NCBI RefSeq assembly: GCF_947623445.1
Contig: NC_135247.1
Coordinates: forward strand, 4,218,501 to 4,282,500
Source of the DNA: Clavelina lepadiformis
Lineage: Eukaryota > Chordata > Ascidiacea > Aplousobranchia > Clavelinidae
DNA: 64,000 nucleotides
Direction of reading: 5' to 3'
Shown: positions 12,201 to 27,200 of the stretch, one piece after another
How the letters are laid out: each line of letters opens with the position of its first letter
Numbering within the stretch: the first letter of the stretch is position 1
Notes under the pieces: model-generated
Told to the model about the DNA's origin: nothing
Seen by the model: only the letters and a program-made list of their open reading frames with translations
Database searches by the model: none
Position numbers and translations under genes: made by a program

Positions 12201-15200
12201 TTAAATAAAAAACGTTGAATAATTGTATTGGTGTTTTGATTAATGCTTTTTTGCAGCTTTTCTTTTTGTAGAACACTAAAATATTTACCACAATTTGTAA
12301 GATGTTGTCATTTGCAAAACACGTTACCAAAACAGAAACATGCACTTTTTAACAAAATATAAGTTTACTTTTACATATCTGTAGGTATCCGAAGAAGAGA
12401 GTGCCATAATTATTATCGATCCTTCGTCGTTATCGGACAACACTTTCATATCAAAATCAGACATACTTTTTGTTTGGTTTGATACCAATGGCGATACTAA
12501 TTTCCGGGGATTCAATGCTTCCTTTTCCATTGAAGGTGTGCTTTCTGTAGCTGTGGTGCCATATTTTTGTAACGTTTTTACAATTAATATGTCTTTACAT
12601 GAAAGTAATTCCTGTCGAATTAAATCCTTGCGTTGCATCACCCAATCCAGCATCACAATACCTGTAATTTGTCACCAACTTTCTGATGTAGATACGCCGT
12701 TGCCAGTGATGATGCCGCAGCGGAGTGTCTACATCAGAAAGTTGGTGACAAATTACAAGCACTGTGATGCTTAACTGGCTATCAGGGGTTAATAAATGCG
12801 CTACCAATGGAGTCAGATTAACAAACAACCCTCAGACTATAGTCTGTGCATTATACTCTCTATTAATCTGTTAAAATTTGTTTGTGCTAGAAACTACTCA
12901 GCTACCGACAACCACCACGACTGCGACACTCACCACGCAAAACACCACCACAGGTAAATTTCAGTCTAGCCCTATCCAATGTTTTTATTTTATTGTTTTC
13001 TTTTTCACGTTTTGCTCAGAAAATTGTTAATATTTGGTATTTTTTATATAGTTGCCACAATAACACCCAATAATTTTTTTTCAAGCTGTAGTATTGGTCA
13101 AAACCATATAGACTCAAATCGACCTTGAAAAAACAAGCTTTTTTTCTACTTTAAAAATTTCAGCTCCATGTGGGTTTAATGCTACCACGGCATGAATCTC
13201 CCTGAATTTTGGCTTGCAAGGAGATCTACAGCAGGTTAAACCCACTTACGTTTCCTTTTGGGACATAATCCTAGCACTGAAATTTCTAAACCAGCCACTT
13301 AAACTTTGCAGCTAGTTTTAAAGTTAAACGTTTTAGACAACCCCGCCAGATTCAAAACTAAATCAGGACTTGAAATCACCTATCGATAAAACAATAACAA
13401 ACGAAGCCACATTGACATCCGATGCTTATTGGACCGACAAAAATCTTACTTTATTCAATATGACGCTTTAGGTGGTGCGATAACGTTAGAAACACACTGC
13501 TGCCTTCTTACAACTGTAGTGATAAAACAGGTGACTTTTGAGCTGAAATTCAACCCTAGACTTATTTTTAGACCCAAGCGAAATCCCTGCTTCGACTCCA
13601 ACAACCGCAACAGAACGTACAACAATATCTGCTCGATTAGGTATTAACTACAGTTATGAAAGTTTAGCCTGTTAAAATTTATTTCCACTCTGTTTGAAAG
13701 TCTTATTTGTAAGATTCTGCAAGGTATTGTTATGCACTTCGTCATGATAATTGTGTTGCACCACGCAATGTATATATCATAATTACTCAGAACAAACTAC
13801 AATTTTTGTGCATTATCCAGGTGAATGTGGGTTTAACGCGAATGCGACGAGCACCTCTCAAGACCTTTATTCACCCGGATTTCCGGAACAATATCGCTCA
13901 AATCTGGATTGTGTCTGGGTGTTGACCTCTCGTCCCGGATATTACGTTAATTTTACCATCAGCAGCTTTGAAACGGAAAGTTGTTGCGATTACTTGAATG
14001 TGAGTGAATCAATACATGTACTTAAATGTTTTCCTCATTGATTTAACGGGGTTAAATACGATAGAGAAATGAAAAAAAATCAATCAATAAGATTGCTGAA
14101 AATGTGCTAAAAATTACTTTCATTGGTAATTTCGAAAAAAGTGAAGGCAGTTTAAACTTTAATCTTGCCTTATCACATGCTTTAGATATATGATGGAGAT
14201 CAACTTTTGGAAAAGTTGCAAGGAATAAAAGAGCCAACATCCTTCATTGGCAGGAGTGGATCCATCCAGTTAACATTCCGCTCTGATGGCTCTGTGACAG
14301 CTGATGGATTTCAAGCATCATTTATTGGTAATTCTTACTGTAGATTGTTTTGAATCACTTTTGCATGTGTAGACTCTTTTTTCAATTATTCAAAGTTGTT
14401 CTTGTCAGTTTTTCGTGTTATTTTGTTTAATACCCATTTGACCCTCCGTTATTTTTTCCTGGTTTCAGAAACAGATCAAGCTCCTCTTACTACGAGGTCA
14501 GAAATCACAAACACCAGACCAGAAACTACAAGCACAAGTCTACAAACCACAACTACAAGTAAATATGTCATGAAATTTTCGGGTGATATAACCCCAGTTT
14601 AATCGTTAATTGTAATCTCAAAATTTTTTTATAAACTTTCGCTAAAACGCTTGGGTAAAGCTTTGTTTAATTATAATCGAGAAATTATTAAATTGTTTTA
14701 TATTTTTTTCAGCTAGTACTGAAAGACGTAAGTGTTTGGCTATTTGAAATTTAAGTTTCTCTTGTAGTTAGTGCACTTATTTCAAATTTCCTTTACAGCA
14801 TGTGGCTTTGAGGCAGAAGCAACCAATGTTTCACAACCCATACATTCACCGGGTTGGCCGGGATACTACCCAAGCAATGCCGATTGCGAGTGGGTATTGA
14901 CCGCTAGACCAGGCTACCAAGTTCAGTTGGAGCTTCGTTCCTTGTCGACTGAACCTTGCTGTGACAGATTGGATGTCAGTGGCAATAAAAGTTGCTTTAT
15001 AGTCTGGCACATGATATATACATCTTGGTTAAATAACGATTAATAGGCTAATTGTACAAACTTAGAAGTAGCTGGGGTTTTCTAAATAATTAAGATCTTT
15101 TTTATTTGCTATAGATAACAAATAACGGAGATGTCCAAGTGCTCAAAGGAAGAGACGGCACATATCCAAGAAGGGTATTATCCACCAACCGCCGACTTGA

Positions 15201-18200
15201 ACTTCGTTTTTATTCAGATGGTTCGGTGCAAGACCCTGGTTTCGACGCGACTTTCATTGGTTAGACGACATGTCACTGCTTACGTTACTGAGATTAAGTA
15301 ATAGTTAATTTGTACTATCTTCAATGTCATGAGTCATGACTATTAATTAGAGTTTATTTTCTTGTTGCAGGAGCAAAGCATGTTATTTTTTATCACAAAA
15401 TTTAAGTATGTTTTACTCCATGTTAAAAGATTTAATTTCGTTTTTACAGAGGTTCAAGTAAATCTCTTGACGGCATGTAAGTAATTGACGTTGTAGAACC
15501 ATGGTCCATGTATTGCATCCATGTAACATGTATTCATATGTTTATTTATTCTATTTTGTACGTTTACATTCGTTTGTGGTTGTTAATATTTGTTTATGTA
15601 AACTGCCTATACTGGTTACTGATAGTTTTATGGTCATAACTTGGTGCAATGTATTAATGCATTTGATTGAACAGCACCATGCGGATTTGAGACAAGAGCT
15701 ACCAACGTGTCGCAACCTCTCAATTCTCCTGGATGGCCGGACAATTATGACGATTCTCTCGAATGTACATGGGAATTAACCGCTTCATACGGAAAGTGGA
15801 TTCGCCTCGAATTTCTTAACTTTGACACTGAAAGTTGTTGCGACAGATTAACGGTAATCACCCCGACTTATATAATGGTATTCATTTTGGGAAGTTTGCC
15901 TATTTGGTGTGCAATTCTTTAGAACCGTTTTTCTATGTATGAAATATTACCTCCTTTTTATGTTTATTAAGAAAACTTGAGCATTTGAGACGGGTCTCTT
16001 AAACAAATGTGTATAAACATGAATGACCACAGCAACTTGCGGAACATTTCACTTTTGTGAAAGTTGGCACTTTGTTGAAATAAATCAATATTTTCCACTA
16101 TACCCTTTACACTTATGAATAATAATCTAAATTATTGCAGTTAGTGATTGCTGATTTCTCACTTAAGTGTGTAGGTAAATTTTTACTGATCTTTTGTGAT
16201 GTAGACAACTGCATGAGTCTAACGGTATAAAATACGTCGCTTTAACTTTTTATAACAATGGCAGAGCTTAGCAGTGGTAACATTTCAATATAAACTTTCC
16301 TGGTCACCGACAGCTAAATGCAAAATTTACTGTGATAAAATCTTCCTTTAGACTGAACTTTAAGTTTCATGCAATTTGTCGCTTTTAGGTCTCTTCACGC
16401 GGCACAGAGTTAGGAAGATACACAGGTTCATCTCTTCCGCCGGTCACTACAGCCCGCAACTCTCTACGACTTGTGTTTAGAAGCGATGGCTCTGTTAATC
16501 GACCTGGCTTCCAAGCCGTGTTTCAAGGTAAGCACGGAAATAAATACCAACATGAAGCTATAGTTATCGGTTTTCGGGTTACTTATTCATTTACTTGTTT
16601 ATACAGATGAAGTTGGTTACATGCTGCATAGAGTTAACATAGACACCTATTCATTTAAGTATACCTGAACAAAAATATTTACTGGCATTGAATAAGTGAA
16701 TAAGAAACCAATAATTAGCTTCACGCCGGTAGAAAATGCTTCCAGCGCAAGATTTGTAACGCAAGTGTTTATAAACCTAGTACTGTAATACTGTATTACT
16801 ACAAACAAACATGTCACCAACAACAAACAAACAATCTACAAACATGATTGACAGGGTTTTTAGCTGATTCTCAACAGCTTTTGTAACCTTGTATCTATTG
16901 CTTTGCAGAAACCGATAACGGCCGGGAAGGAACTGGTAAGCAAATGCTGTGCTTAGTATTTCTGAGCTCATTTCCCAAGTTTTTCTGTTAATCGGTTTAA
17001 CATGGTTTTAAAAATCTCTTTACCATTTTTGCCTATGTGAAGTTTTTCAATGTTTTTTTTAAGCTCCATGTGGATTTACTGATTCCGCCACGGAAAACCC
17101 TCAATCTCTTAACTCACCTGGATTTCCAAGTGCATATAGTTCTAATCTGGATTGTGAATGGAACCTCAGTGCAGCTAATGGCCGTAGAATAGTAATTGAA
17201 TTCACAAGTTTTTTCACAGAGGAATGCTGCGATTATTTATCAGTGAGTTGAGAAAGTTTCTTAGCGCTATAGTTGAAAGTCCAATATATAAGTTTGCGAT
17301 GTATAGTAACCTCCAAAGTAATTGAAAAACCTTTTATTGAATTTCCCTTAATAGTATTTAACCAACAGGCATTGGATGAAAATGATATTGAGATAAAACG
17401 AATTCGAGGTGAAAATCTTACAGTCGCACCGATTTTATCAACAACTTCGAGGCTGAAGCTTCGTTTTCATTCTGACGGATCGGTTGTAAAAAGTGGTTTT
17501 ACAGGAACCTTTAGAGGTAATAATTTCCAACTCACCATATCCTTGGAAACGTATAAAATTTCGTTTCTGTGTCGATATATTTATGTTTGATTTTAACTTT
17601 TACAGCGGTTTCGTCCAACTTTTCTGTAATAACTCCAGGTAAGTTTCTACTTAACAAGTTCCAGTAGAGTCGTTTTCATGAGGTCTCAGCAGACCATGGC
17701 AGTTAACTAGTAGCCTAAAGTGTAGCTACAATTATACTGCTGTATTTGCTTGGGTTATTAGTTTCTGGTATTTAATTCTATCTCGTTTGTCTAAAGCGCC
17801 CATCATTACTACTGAAGTACCAGTTGCAGCAAGTACAGTTGTTGGTAGGTATCACGGCAACACAATAACTACTGTATGATCCGTTTTACCATAACATTAT
17901 AATTTAACGAATAGTGTGATTTTGTGAAAAGTGTGATTCTTGATGATATAGACAAGCTTTTAATGTTGGTTGGGACAGCACCATGCGGATTCGAAGCAAG
18001 AGCTTCCAACTTAACACAACCTCTTAATTCTCCTGGTTGGCCACATAGCTATGACGACTCTCTTGATTGTACGTGGGAATTAAACGCTTCAGACGGAAAA
18101 TGGATCCGCGTCGAATTTCGTAGCTTTGACACCGAAACCTGTTGTGATTCTTTAACAGTGAGCATGCATAGAATTGTTTAACATTGTTCGACGCAGTAAT

Positions 18201-21200
18201 TTAATGCATATTAAATTAATTATAATAAGTTTATATAAACAAGGATTAGAACATGTGCATAAAATAAGGATACAGTTACCATGTTTTATGGTAAGGTTAT
18301 TGGGTCATCTTATGTTTTAGTCTTTTTAAAACACAATCTTTAACTTTTTACTTCATGTCATTTAGGCATCTTCTAATGGCACAAATGTTGGAACATACAG
18401 AGGCGCATCTGTTCCCCGAGCCATCGTTGTTTCAAGCTCGTTGCGACTTGTATTTAGAAGTGATGGCTCCGTTACTAGATCTGGATTTCAAGCCGTCTTT
18501 TTTGGTAAGTCAGAATACTGCAGAACTGTTAAGATAGTTGAGAACTAACATGCAATGTGGACAGTGTGTTGCTTTTACACAATTACGAATTATTGAATTT
18601 ACAACTTTTTAATTTTGCAATTTATCTCATTTATCTCAGTTATGTTTGCATTTAGCCTTGTTAAGTTAATTTTTTGTTAAAATTTGCAGCGGTCCCCTCC
18701 AATTTTGCTGAAATAACTACAAGTAGGTCTTTTATTCACGCTTCTGTAAATAACATAATATTTATGATGCTTTAAGATAGACCGGTAAACTATTGTAGGA
18801 TGAATTCTTATTTCTTGTTTGTTTTTTTCTCATCCCATCTTTGTTCTGTTTAAAAGCATCCACCACCACTGAAGCAACGACTCTGACAAATACGGCCGCT
18901 GGTATGTATCAAGATGGGAGCTAACATAAAAATAACTGAACTTCTATTACTTAAATAACTTCTATTACTATTATTATTATTACTTCTATAACTTCTATTA
19001 GTCTGAACTCTATTCTATTATTACTATTCAATACTAGAAACTATTTTTCTGTTTACCATTAACTCACCTCATCTTTGTCATATTTAACAGAAACCCGCAT
19101 TACTGGAGCACCGGCTCCAGTCTCTAGGGCTTCTGGTAAGTATCAAGATTGGATCTAAGACAGAAAATGTGTGCGTTGCATCGCAAATTCTACGTTTTGC
19201 TTCAAAGTCATTTACATGAAATGGCGAAAACCTGTTCATCTATATAAACTTCAGATTTAAAAAAAATCATTGTCAATATTCTTGCGATTACGTGGTGGTT
19301 TGTATTAGGTGGTTGCGGATTTGATGCTGTTACAACTGATGTTTCACAAGTCATTAGTTCTCCCAACTATCCAAATAATTATCCTCATTTCGCATACTGC
19401 CGGTGGAACTTACGAGCGCCTACCAACGACTCGCGTATAAGAATCGAAATAACTAACTTGGATACGGAAAGTTGCTGTGATTATGTGGAGGTAAATCAAC
19501 ATTAGCCTATATACTGTACATTTTACCATCGATTTATGAATGGAAACCATTTAGCTATAGCTTTCATTGGAATTAAAGCCGTAACTACTTTTTAAATCAT
19601 TTTGCAGCAACACATTGATCCTCTGCGAATAATAACAAGAGCCAAGAAAATAACAATCATTTTATTGAGCAAACGTTTCGAGTTTATGCTTGAATTGTTT
19701 TCAATGCAATCCATGCACTAAAAAAGTTTGCTCGATAAATTAATTGATAATTTCTGTGCTCTTGTATTTCCACCTAGAATATCTCGCAGTTTCCAACATA
19801 ACACTTTGCTTCTATAACTGTTGGTCTGTCCCATAGATATTAGAAGACGGAGTTAGAGTAAGCAGAGAAGCAGGTACCCAGATTAATACACCGATATATG
19901 TGAGTACGAGCTCGAGGGTCCTAATTCGCTTTCTCTCCGATTCAAGCATACGATCGCGGGGATTTCAATTAACATACGAAACTGCTGGTAAGTAAACAAC
20001 TTTAATCCATTAATTGCATTAATTTAATTTGCGAAATGCAAAAAGTTTAGGACCTACTCACTCTAGCCCCTATGCGTAGGCCCTACATACCGCGCCAACT
20101 CGCAATAGACAACTTATCGCATGATAGAAAGCGCGCTATCTTGTTGTTTTCGCCAAAAATTAACACTTTTTTGAACTTGCATTGTTTTTAAACTTCTTCG
20201 TTTTTATGATTTTTTAAGTTTTTTGTCTTTTTTATAAGAGGTTTTCACATATCTGACTAAAGCTATAGTATACGTTTTCATTAATTTGCTTGACGGAGAT
20301 GTTGATATAGTCTGCATTTCTGATGATGGATTTAATATCCAGCTGCAATTTGAAATTTGTACAACTTGTTGTTTCAATGTTATCAGCGCCTAATATGACG
20401 TCTGTGTCACGGACGACCCAGGCAACAGCCGTTTTAACAAGGCAAGCAACAGCAGTCATTTCAGATAAAGGTAAACCCAACTATACCGCACTTGTCATTT
20501 ATACTGAATAGGTTTTTTACGGTATCCTTTTTTTGTAATCTTGTAACGCATTTTGTTTATTAGATTTTTTAGTATACAATGCCCTAAAAAGCACCATGAA
20601 TTGTAATTGTTAGTAAACTTTTCAATTCAACCAAACCCTTAGATGCATGTGGTTTTTCTGCCCTTGCTTCCAATATTCCATGTTTTTTTAACTTCGCCTG
20701 GATGGCCTATAATGACTATGACAAATATAACACCTCTTATTTATTGTTTGCTCTTTTCTCATCTCATCTTTGTTCTGTTTAAAAGCACCCACCGCCACTG
20801 AAGCAACGAATGTCACAACTACCGCCGCTGGTATGTATCAAGATGGGAGCTAACGTAAAAACCTCTGAACTTCTATATAATTATCCATACTAGAAACTAT
20901 TTTTCTGTTTACCATTAGCTAACCTCATCTTTGTCATATTTAACAGAAAACCGCATTACTGGAGCACCGGCTCCGGTCTCTGGGGCTTTTGGTAAGTGTC
21001 AAGACTGGATCTAACACAGAAAATGTCTGCGTTGCATAGCAAATTCTACGTTTTGTGATGAATGTCATTTACAAGAAATGGCTAAAAGCTGGTCATCTAT
21101 ATAAACTTCAGATTTTAGAAAATCATTGTTAATATTCTTGCGATTACGTTGTGGCTTGTATTAGGTGGTTGCGGATTTGATGCTGTTACAACTAATGTTT

Positions 21201-24200
21201 CACAAGTCATTAGTTCTCCCAACTATCCAAATAATTATCCTCATTTCGCATACTGCCGGTGGAACTTACGAGCGCCTACCAACGACTCGCGTATAAGAAT
21301 CGAAATAACTAACTTGGATACGGAAAGTTGCTGTGATTATGTCGAGGTAAATCAACATTAGCCTATATACTGTACATTTTACCATCGATTTATGAATGGA
21401 AACCATTTAGCTATAGCTTTCATTGGAATTAAAGCCGCAACTACTTTTTAATTCATTTTGCAGCAACACATTGATCCTCTGCGAACAAATAACAAGAGCC
21501 AAGAAAATAATAATCATTTTATTGAGCAAACGTTTCGAGTTTATGCTTAAATTATTTTCAATGCAATAGGCCTACATGCACTCAAAAAGTTTGCTCAATA
21601 AAATGATTGTTAGTTTCTGTGTTCTTGTACTTCCACCTAGAATATCTCGCAGTTTCCAACATAACACTTTGCTTCTATAACTTTTGGTTTGTCCCATAGA
21701 TATTAGAAGACGGAGTTAGAGTAAGCATAGAAGCAGGTACCCAGATTAATACACCGATATATGTGAGCACGAGCTCGAGGGTCCTAATTCGCTTTCTGTC
21801 CGATCCAAGCATACGATCGCGGGGATTTCAATTAACATACGAAACTGCTGGTAAGTAAACAACTTTAATCCATTAATTTTCATTAATTTAGTTTTCGATA
21901 TGATAAACGCTTAAGCCCTACTCACTATTGGCCCTATATATCGCGCCCACTCGAGATAGAAAACATATCGCATGATATAAAGCGCGGAATCTTGTTGTTT
22001 TTGGCGAAACATTAACAGTTTTGGAACTTTTAAGCATTATTTTTAGACTACTTCGTCTTTATGATTTTCTAAGTTTTTTTGCCATGTTATAGGATATTGA
22101 ATGCATCTGGCTAAAGCTATAGTACACATCTTCATTAATTTACTTAACTGCAATGTTGATACAGTTTTTGAATTTCTGATGCTGGATTTAATATCCACCT
22201 GAATTTGTAATTTGTACAACTTGTTGTTTCAATATTATCAGCGCCTAATATGACGTCTGTATCACGGACGACCCAGGCAACAACCGTTTTAACAAGGCAA
22301 GCAACAGCAGTCATTTCAGAAAAAGGTAAACCCAGCTTTACCGCACTTGTCATTTATACTTAAAAGCTTTTTTATGGTATCCTTTTTTGTAATCTTTTAA
22401 CGCATTTTGCTTATTAGATTTTTTTAGTATACAGTACACTAAAAAGCACTATAAAATGAGATTGTTAGTAAATTTTCAACGAAAACCTTGGGTGCATGTG
22501 GATTTCTGCCCTTGCTTCCAATATTCCACGTTTTTTTTGACGTCGTCTGAATGGCGTAATTACTATGACAACTATAACACTTCTTATTTCTTGTTGTTTT
22601 TTTTTTGTCATCTCATCTTTGTTCTGTTTAAAAGCACCCAACGCCACTGAAGCAACGACTCTGACAACTACGGCCACTGGTATGTATCAAGATGGGAGCT
22701 AACGTAAAAATCTCTGAACTTCTATATACTATTCCATACTAGAAGCTATTTTTCTGTTTACTGTTAGCTCACCTCACCTTTGTCATATTTAACAGAAAAC
22801 CGCATTACTGAAACAACGGCTTCGGTCTCTGGGGCTTCTGGTAAGTGGATTGGATTGGATCTAAGATATAAAATGTGTGCGTTGCATAGCAAATTCTACG
22901 TTTTGTGATGAATGTCATTTACATTTTACAAGAAATGGCTAAAAGCTGGTCATCTATATAACCTTCAGACTTTTTAAAATCCTTGTCAATATTTATATAC
23001 AGTATTGTAATATAACATAATAATAATATATTTAATAGCTTTTTATTGTATTCTTATTTGTAACTTTGTAACAGATGTTGGTAATTAGATTTTTTTAGGG
23101 TACAATACCTAAAAAAGCGCTCTAAAATGAAATTGTTAGTAAACTTTTCAATACAACGAAAACCTTAGGTTCATGTGGATTTTCTGCTGTTGCTTCGATT
23201 ATTCCGCGTATTTTCACATCGCCTGGATGGCCTAATGGCTATGACAACTATAACGAGTGCACGTGGAATATATCAGCACCAGCAGGAAACCATATTCTAT
23301 TCAACTTTACGACTTTTCAAACAGAAAGCTGCTGCGATTACCTCGAGGTTTGTATTATCTGAAAGTAATCAAATAGAGTTGGAGGTGAATGAAAATTAAC
23401 TTAATCTACCGAGTAACATTTTTAAGTTCAATTATCATTATCAATATACATATTGACCTGGTACGTCACATAAGAGTTGTGTTTATTGAAGATATGCAGT
23501 GTATGTTTTATTCTCGTTATGTTGAGTTCGCTTCCTACTGGGTATCTCATCTAGTTTAGACATAATAGTATGTATGATTATATCACATGTTTTTATTTAG
23601 TGTGTTTACGCGATATAATGTACACTCACAGTTCACTGAAGATTTGTATGCATTGACGTCACACCGTTTAAAAGGGAGTCTTGGCACTAATTTTTACGAA
23701 ACATCATCAAATGGAGTACTTGTACATTTTCGTTCAGATGGCAGCTTGACATTTCGTGGATTCCGGGGATACTTTGTTGCCGGTAAGTTAACTCAGAAAG
23801 CAATTGGGCAAAGTATACCAATTAAAGACATTATTTTTTCCCTAATAAAATATCGGCCTATATTTGATTAAAAATGCAGATGCAAGCGTACACATTGTAT
23901 TTCTGCAAAAACAAAGCTTAGAATCACTGATTTAAAATCAGTGTAAGTTCATTACGTTATTTAAAAAAAATTGATTTGAATCAAGTTAAGTTACCAATGT
24001 AGGTTAGTTTTCCTTTTTGTCATAACATATTGTTTTAAGTATCACCATCCGAAGTGCGCATCCCGTCAAATCAAACCACAGTAGCACCAGCTCGAGCTAC
24101 AACTGAAGAAATATTTGGTAAATATTGGATTTTATCGTCCAGTTTCAAATTTACATAGAAACGTTTAGTCTCTTCTTACTTCAAAACGTGTATATAGGAT

Positions 24201-27200
24201 CTTTTGTTTTTCTCCAGATGGCCTCAATTGCGCGACAACGTTGTTTGCCGCTCAAGATCCCCAGTATGCCGAATCTCCAGGATACCCAGTTGGTTACGAA
24301 ATTAACACAGATTGCTCTTGGACAATTTACACGCCTCAATCCGACCAGCGAATACTCATTTCATTCGTAGATCTCGACTTGGCTTGCTGCAACGATATTG
24401 TTCAGGTGAGGTGCAGTGGCGTTAATTGGTTTGAATAATAGGACTTGTTTCGATAATGTTTTGAAACCAATCTCATGCCGTAAAGTCAGTGTTGTAAACT
24501 GAATGCGTCTTGCATTTCTTCTCAAAAAATTACGATCAAGTTTGTTGTTGTTGAAATCAGATTTTCGACGGAAACCAACCGGTCGGGATGCCACTTAATG
24601 CACAGTACCTTGCCTCACGTGATCAATCCGCGCATGAATCCTATGTGTCTCATTCCGATAACGTAAGAATTCGACTTAGAACCTTCGGACCTCGCACATC
24701 TACTGGCTTCCGTTTACAGTTCCAGTTAGGTATGCCTTATGTTGCTGAACATTTCTGCATAGTAAATGAAAGAATTCGTCGAAACTTGAATCAATTACTG
24801 CATATTGGTATGCGTCGCTTCTTACATTTGGAATGTTATTGATGTCCACATTTTGCCATTGAAGTTTGTAAAATTCTTCCACTACTTAGCTAACATTACC
24901 CAAGTCACTCTACCTTGCGGTTCGGATACCTATCTTGCCCAACCGGTCATGATGCAGTCTCCAAATTACCCTGACAATTATCCAGATGGCCAGAGGTGTC
25001 AATGGACACTGGACGCTCCATTTGGTATGCGAGTAGTCCTCAACATAAGCTACCTTAGATTGGAGTCATGCTGTGATTACCTGGAGGTAAGACCACATTA
25101 AATTGAAGAATTATTTTCGAAATTCCAAGAAGGACCGTTTTCGTCACTACATGCTATAGTCACCATGCACTCATATTCTGTCAACAAATACAAACATTAT
25201 TCTTTGCAACCAGTTGTTCGATGGTTCGGACTCACGACCCATAGCGAAACTTGGCCAGAGAAATATCATTGAAAGCAAGCTCTTCAGATCTTCGACCAAC
25301 CTGATGACTGTTTTGTTTTACTCGGATAATTCCGTCAACTACCGTGGTTTTCTTGCCGCCGCATACCCGGAAAACAGTTAGTGTTTTATTCGTAACTTTT
25401 GTTTATGCAACTTGCAAATTTTGCTGATTTAATCAAGTAGGTTAAAAGTTGTGCAAACTGAAATTCTAACCTTTCGGCTTAAACCTATACTGAACAGTAT
25501 TTTTAATGCAAGCGCAATTTTATAGTGCAAGAACTTGACTCTGATGCTTGTGGATTTACGTACGTTGCCACAAGTAAAGAAGTCAGATTTAGTACACCCA
25601 ATTATCCCAACGAATATCCTGGCGATTCCAGCTGTGTGTGGCTACTCACTTCCCCTTATCCTGGCGGTCAGGTGGAGCTAGAAATCGACGACTTCCGCAC
25701 AGAGGCGTGCTGCGACCACCTTACGGTAATGTTTTATATGTATCAATATTTGATATTATGAAACTTTATTATAAATTTAATAACAACAGTTTAAGTAGAT
25801 TTTATTATTATTTTTTAATTTAAGACCGATACCTTTCAACTTATTTTTAACCGATTCTTTCACGTAGAAGCTGTAAATAGTATTTAACCTTTTTGTAGAT
25901 ATATGATGGAAAAAATAGTTCTGCCGCTGAAATAACCACAATTGAAGGACAAGAAGATGATCATGAACGTAGTTTTGTGTCTACTTCGGGGTCTCTTTAC
26001 TTGAAGTTCACTTCCGACACCAGTCAGAATTACAGAGGTTTTAGCGCCGTGTTTAAACTAGGTAAGCTCAAACTAAAATTAGAAATGGGGCAAAAGGGTT
26101 TATGTCATATAGATCTCGTGGGCTTCTTTTCTCATTTTCTATTTTGCTTTTGTACTTACAGTCGAAAGAATATCGAACCGTACTACACCGCTTCCTTGGC
26201 CAACAGGTAGACTACGTTACATGTATTCTATGGATAACGTTAATGTTTGCAAGAAACAAACTTTTAGCATTAATTAAAAACATCGAAGATTGTCTATAAA
26301 TAATGAAGTTCATTATTGCTGTTTAGTTGTAGCCACGTCCATCAGCAATACAACCGCTGGGGAGAAGCGATGTTTTACAGGGTTGAAGTTTTCCGCGGGC
26401 TTTGGAATACAGCAAAACTCGCAGATCCTGTCCCCGTGTCCAGTAGGGTCGTCTTGTGTTGATGTGAGAGGTCGTGCTTCCAGTATCCTTAGTGCAACGT
26501 CAGGTTTGTGAAGTTCGTTTTGTCTTGGTGAAAGTTGTTCGTCACTTAATATTTTTAAACAGATTCGTTGTTATCCCAGAATCTTTTCTATGACTTATTT
26601 CCACACTAAAAATAGCTAAAAAATCACTAAAATAGCTAAAATAGCTAAAAAGATCACTAAAAATAGTGAAAGAATGTTGTTAAGCAACTACCAAGGTGAC
26701 ATTTTGCCATTCTTTGCTTATTTCCCACCCATAGTAAGCCTGGCATACGGGATGTGTGTACCCAACATCGCTTGCGTCAGCTTGACGTGCGAAGAGATCC
26801 AAAGACAAATTCCCTCGTCTGCTGCAGGCAATTTAGATGATTGCAGTGTACGTTGCTGTGAGGAGGATCTATGCAATGATCCGGATGTTGATCCTGTGTC
26901 GCCCTCCAGTTCTCCAGAAACCTTAACCGTTTCAACCTCAGGTAATTTATCTCTTCTTAAGGAAACCGATACTCGAATTAAGTATAACTTTAAAAATAAT
27001 TACAGGTTGCTATAAAGTTTAAGTCAAACTATTTTTATTCTCTTCCTTCCAGCTACTTCAAGCAACAGCTCGGCCTCTGGTGACAAGCGGTGTTATAACG
27101 GAGTAAGTGTAACTGCGCTCGGGGTAAATCAGAACTTACAGAATGTTACCGATTGCCCATCGGGGTCGTCCTGTGTTGACATGAGAGGCGCTGTATCCAA

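Larger units (their letters stand above)
18840..22840 (+). repeat. Tandem CUB module array
   Basis: Two full copies and the start of a third of a module: 45-nt linker, 45-nt linker, CUB, 84-nt linker, truncated CUB exon. Alignable starts lie near 18843, 20772 and 22621, giving periods of 1929 and 1849 bp. Introns are as similar as exons, which shows recent unequal exchange. Confidence 0.85.

Noticed and set aside
12324..12828. Minus-strand frames near CUB 3
   Set aside because: Produced by the foldback element and the reverse of a CUB C-half exon.
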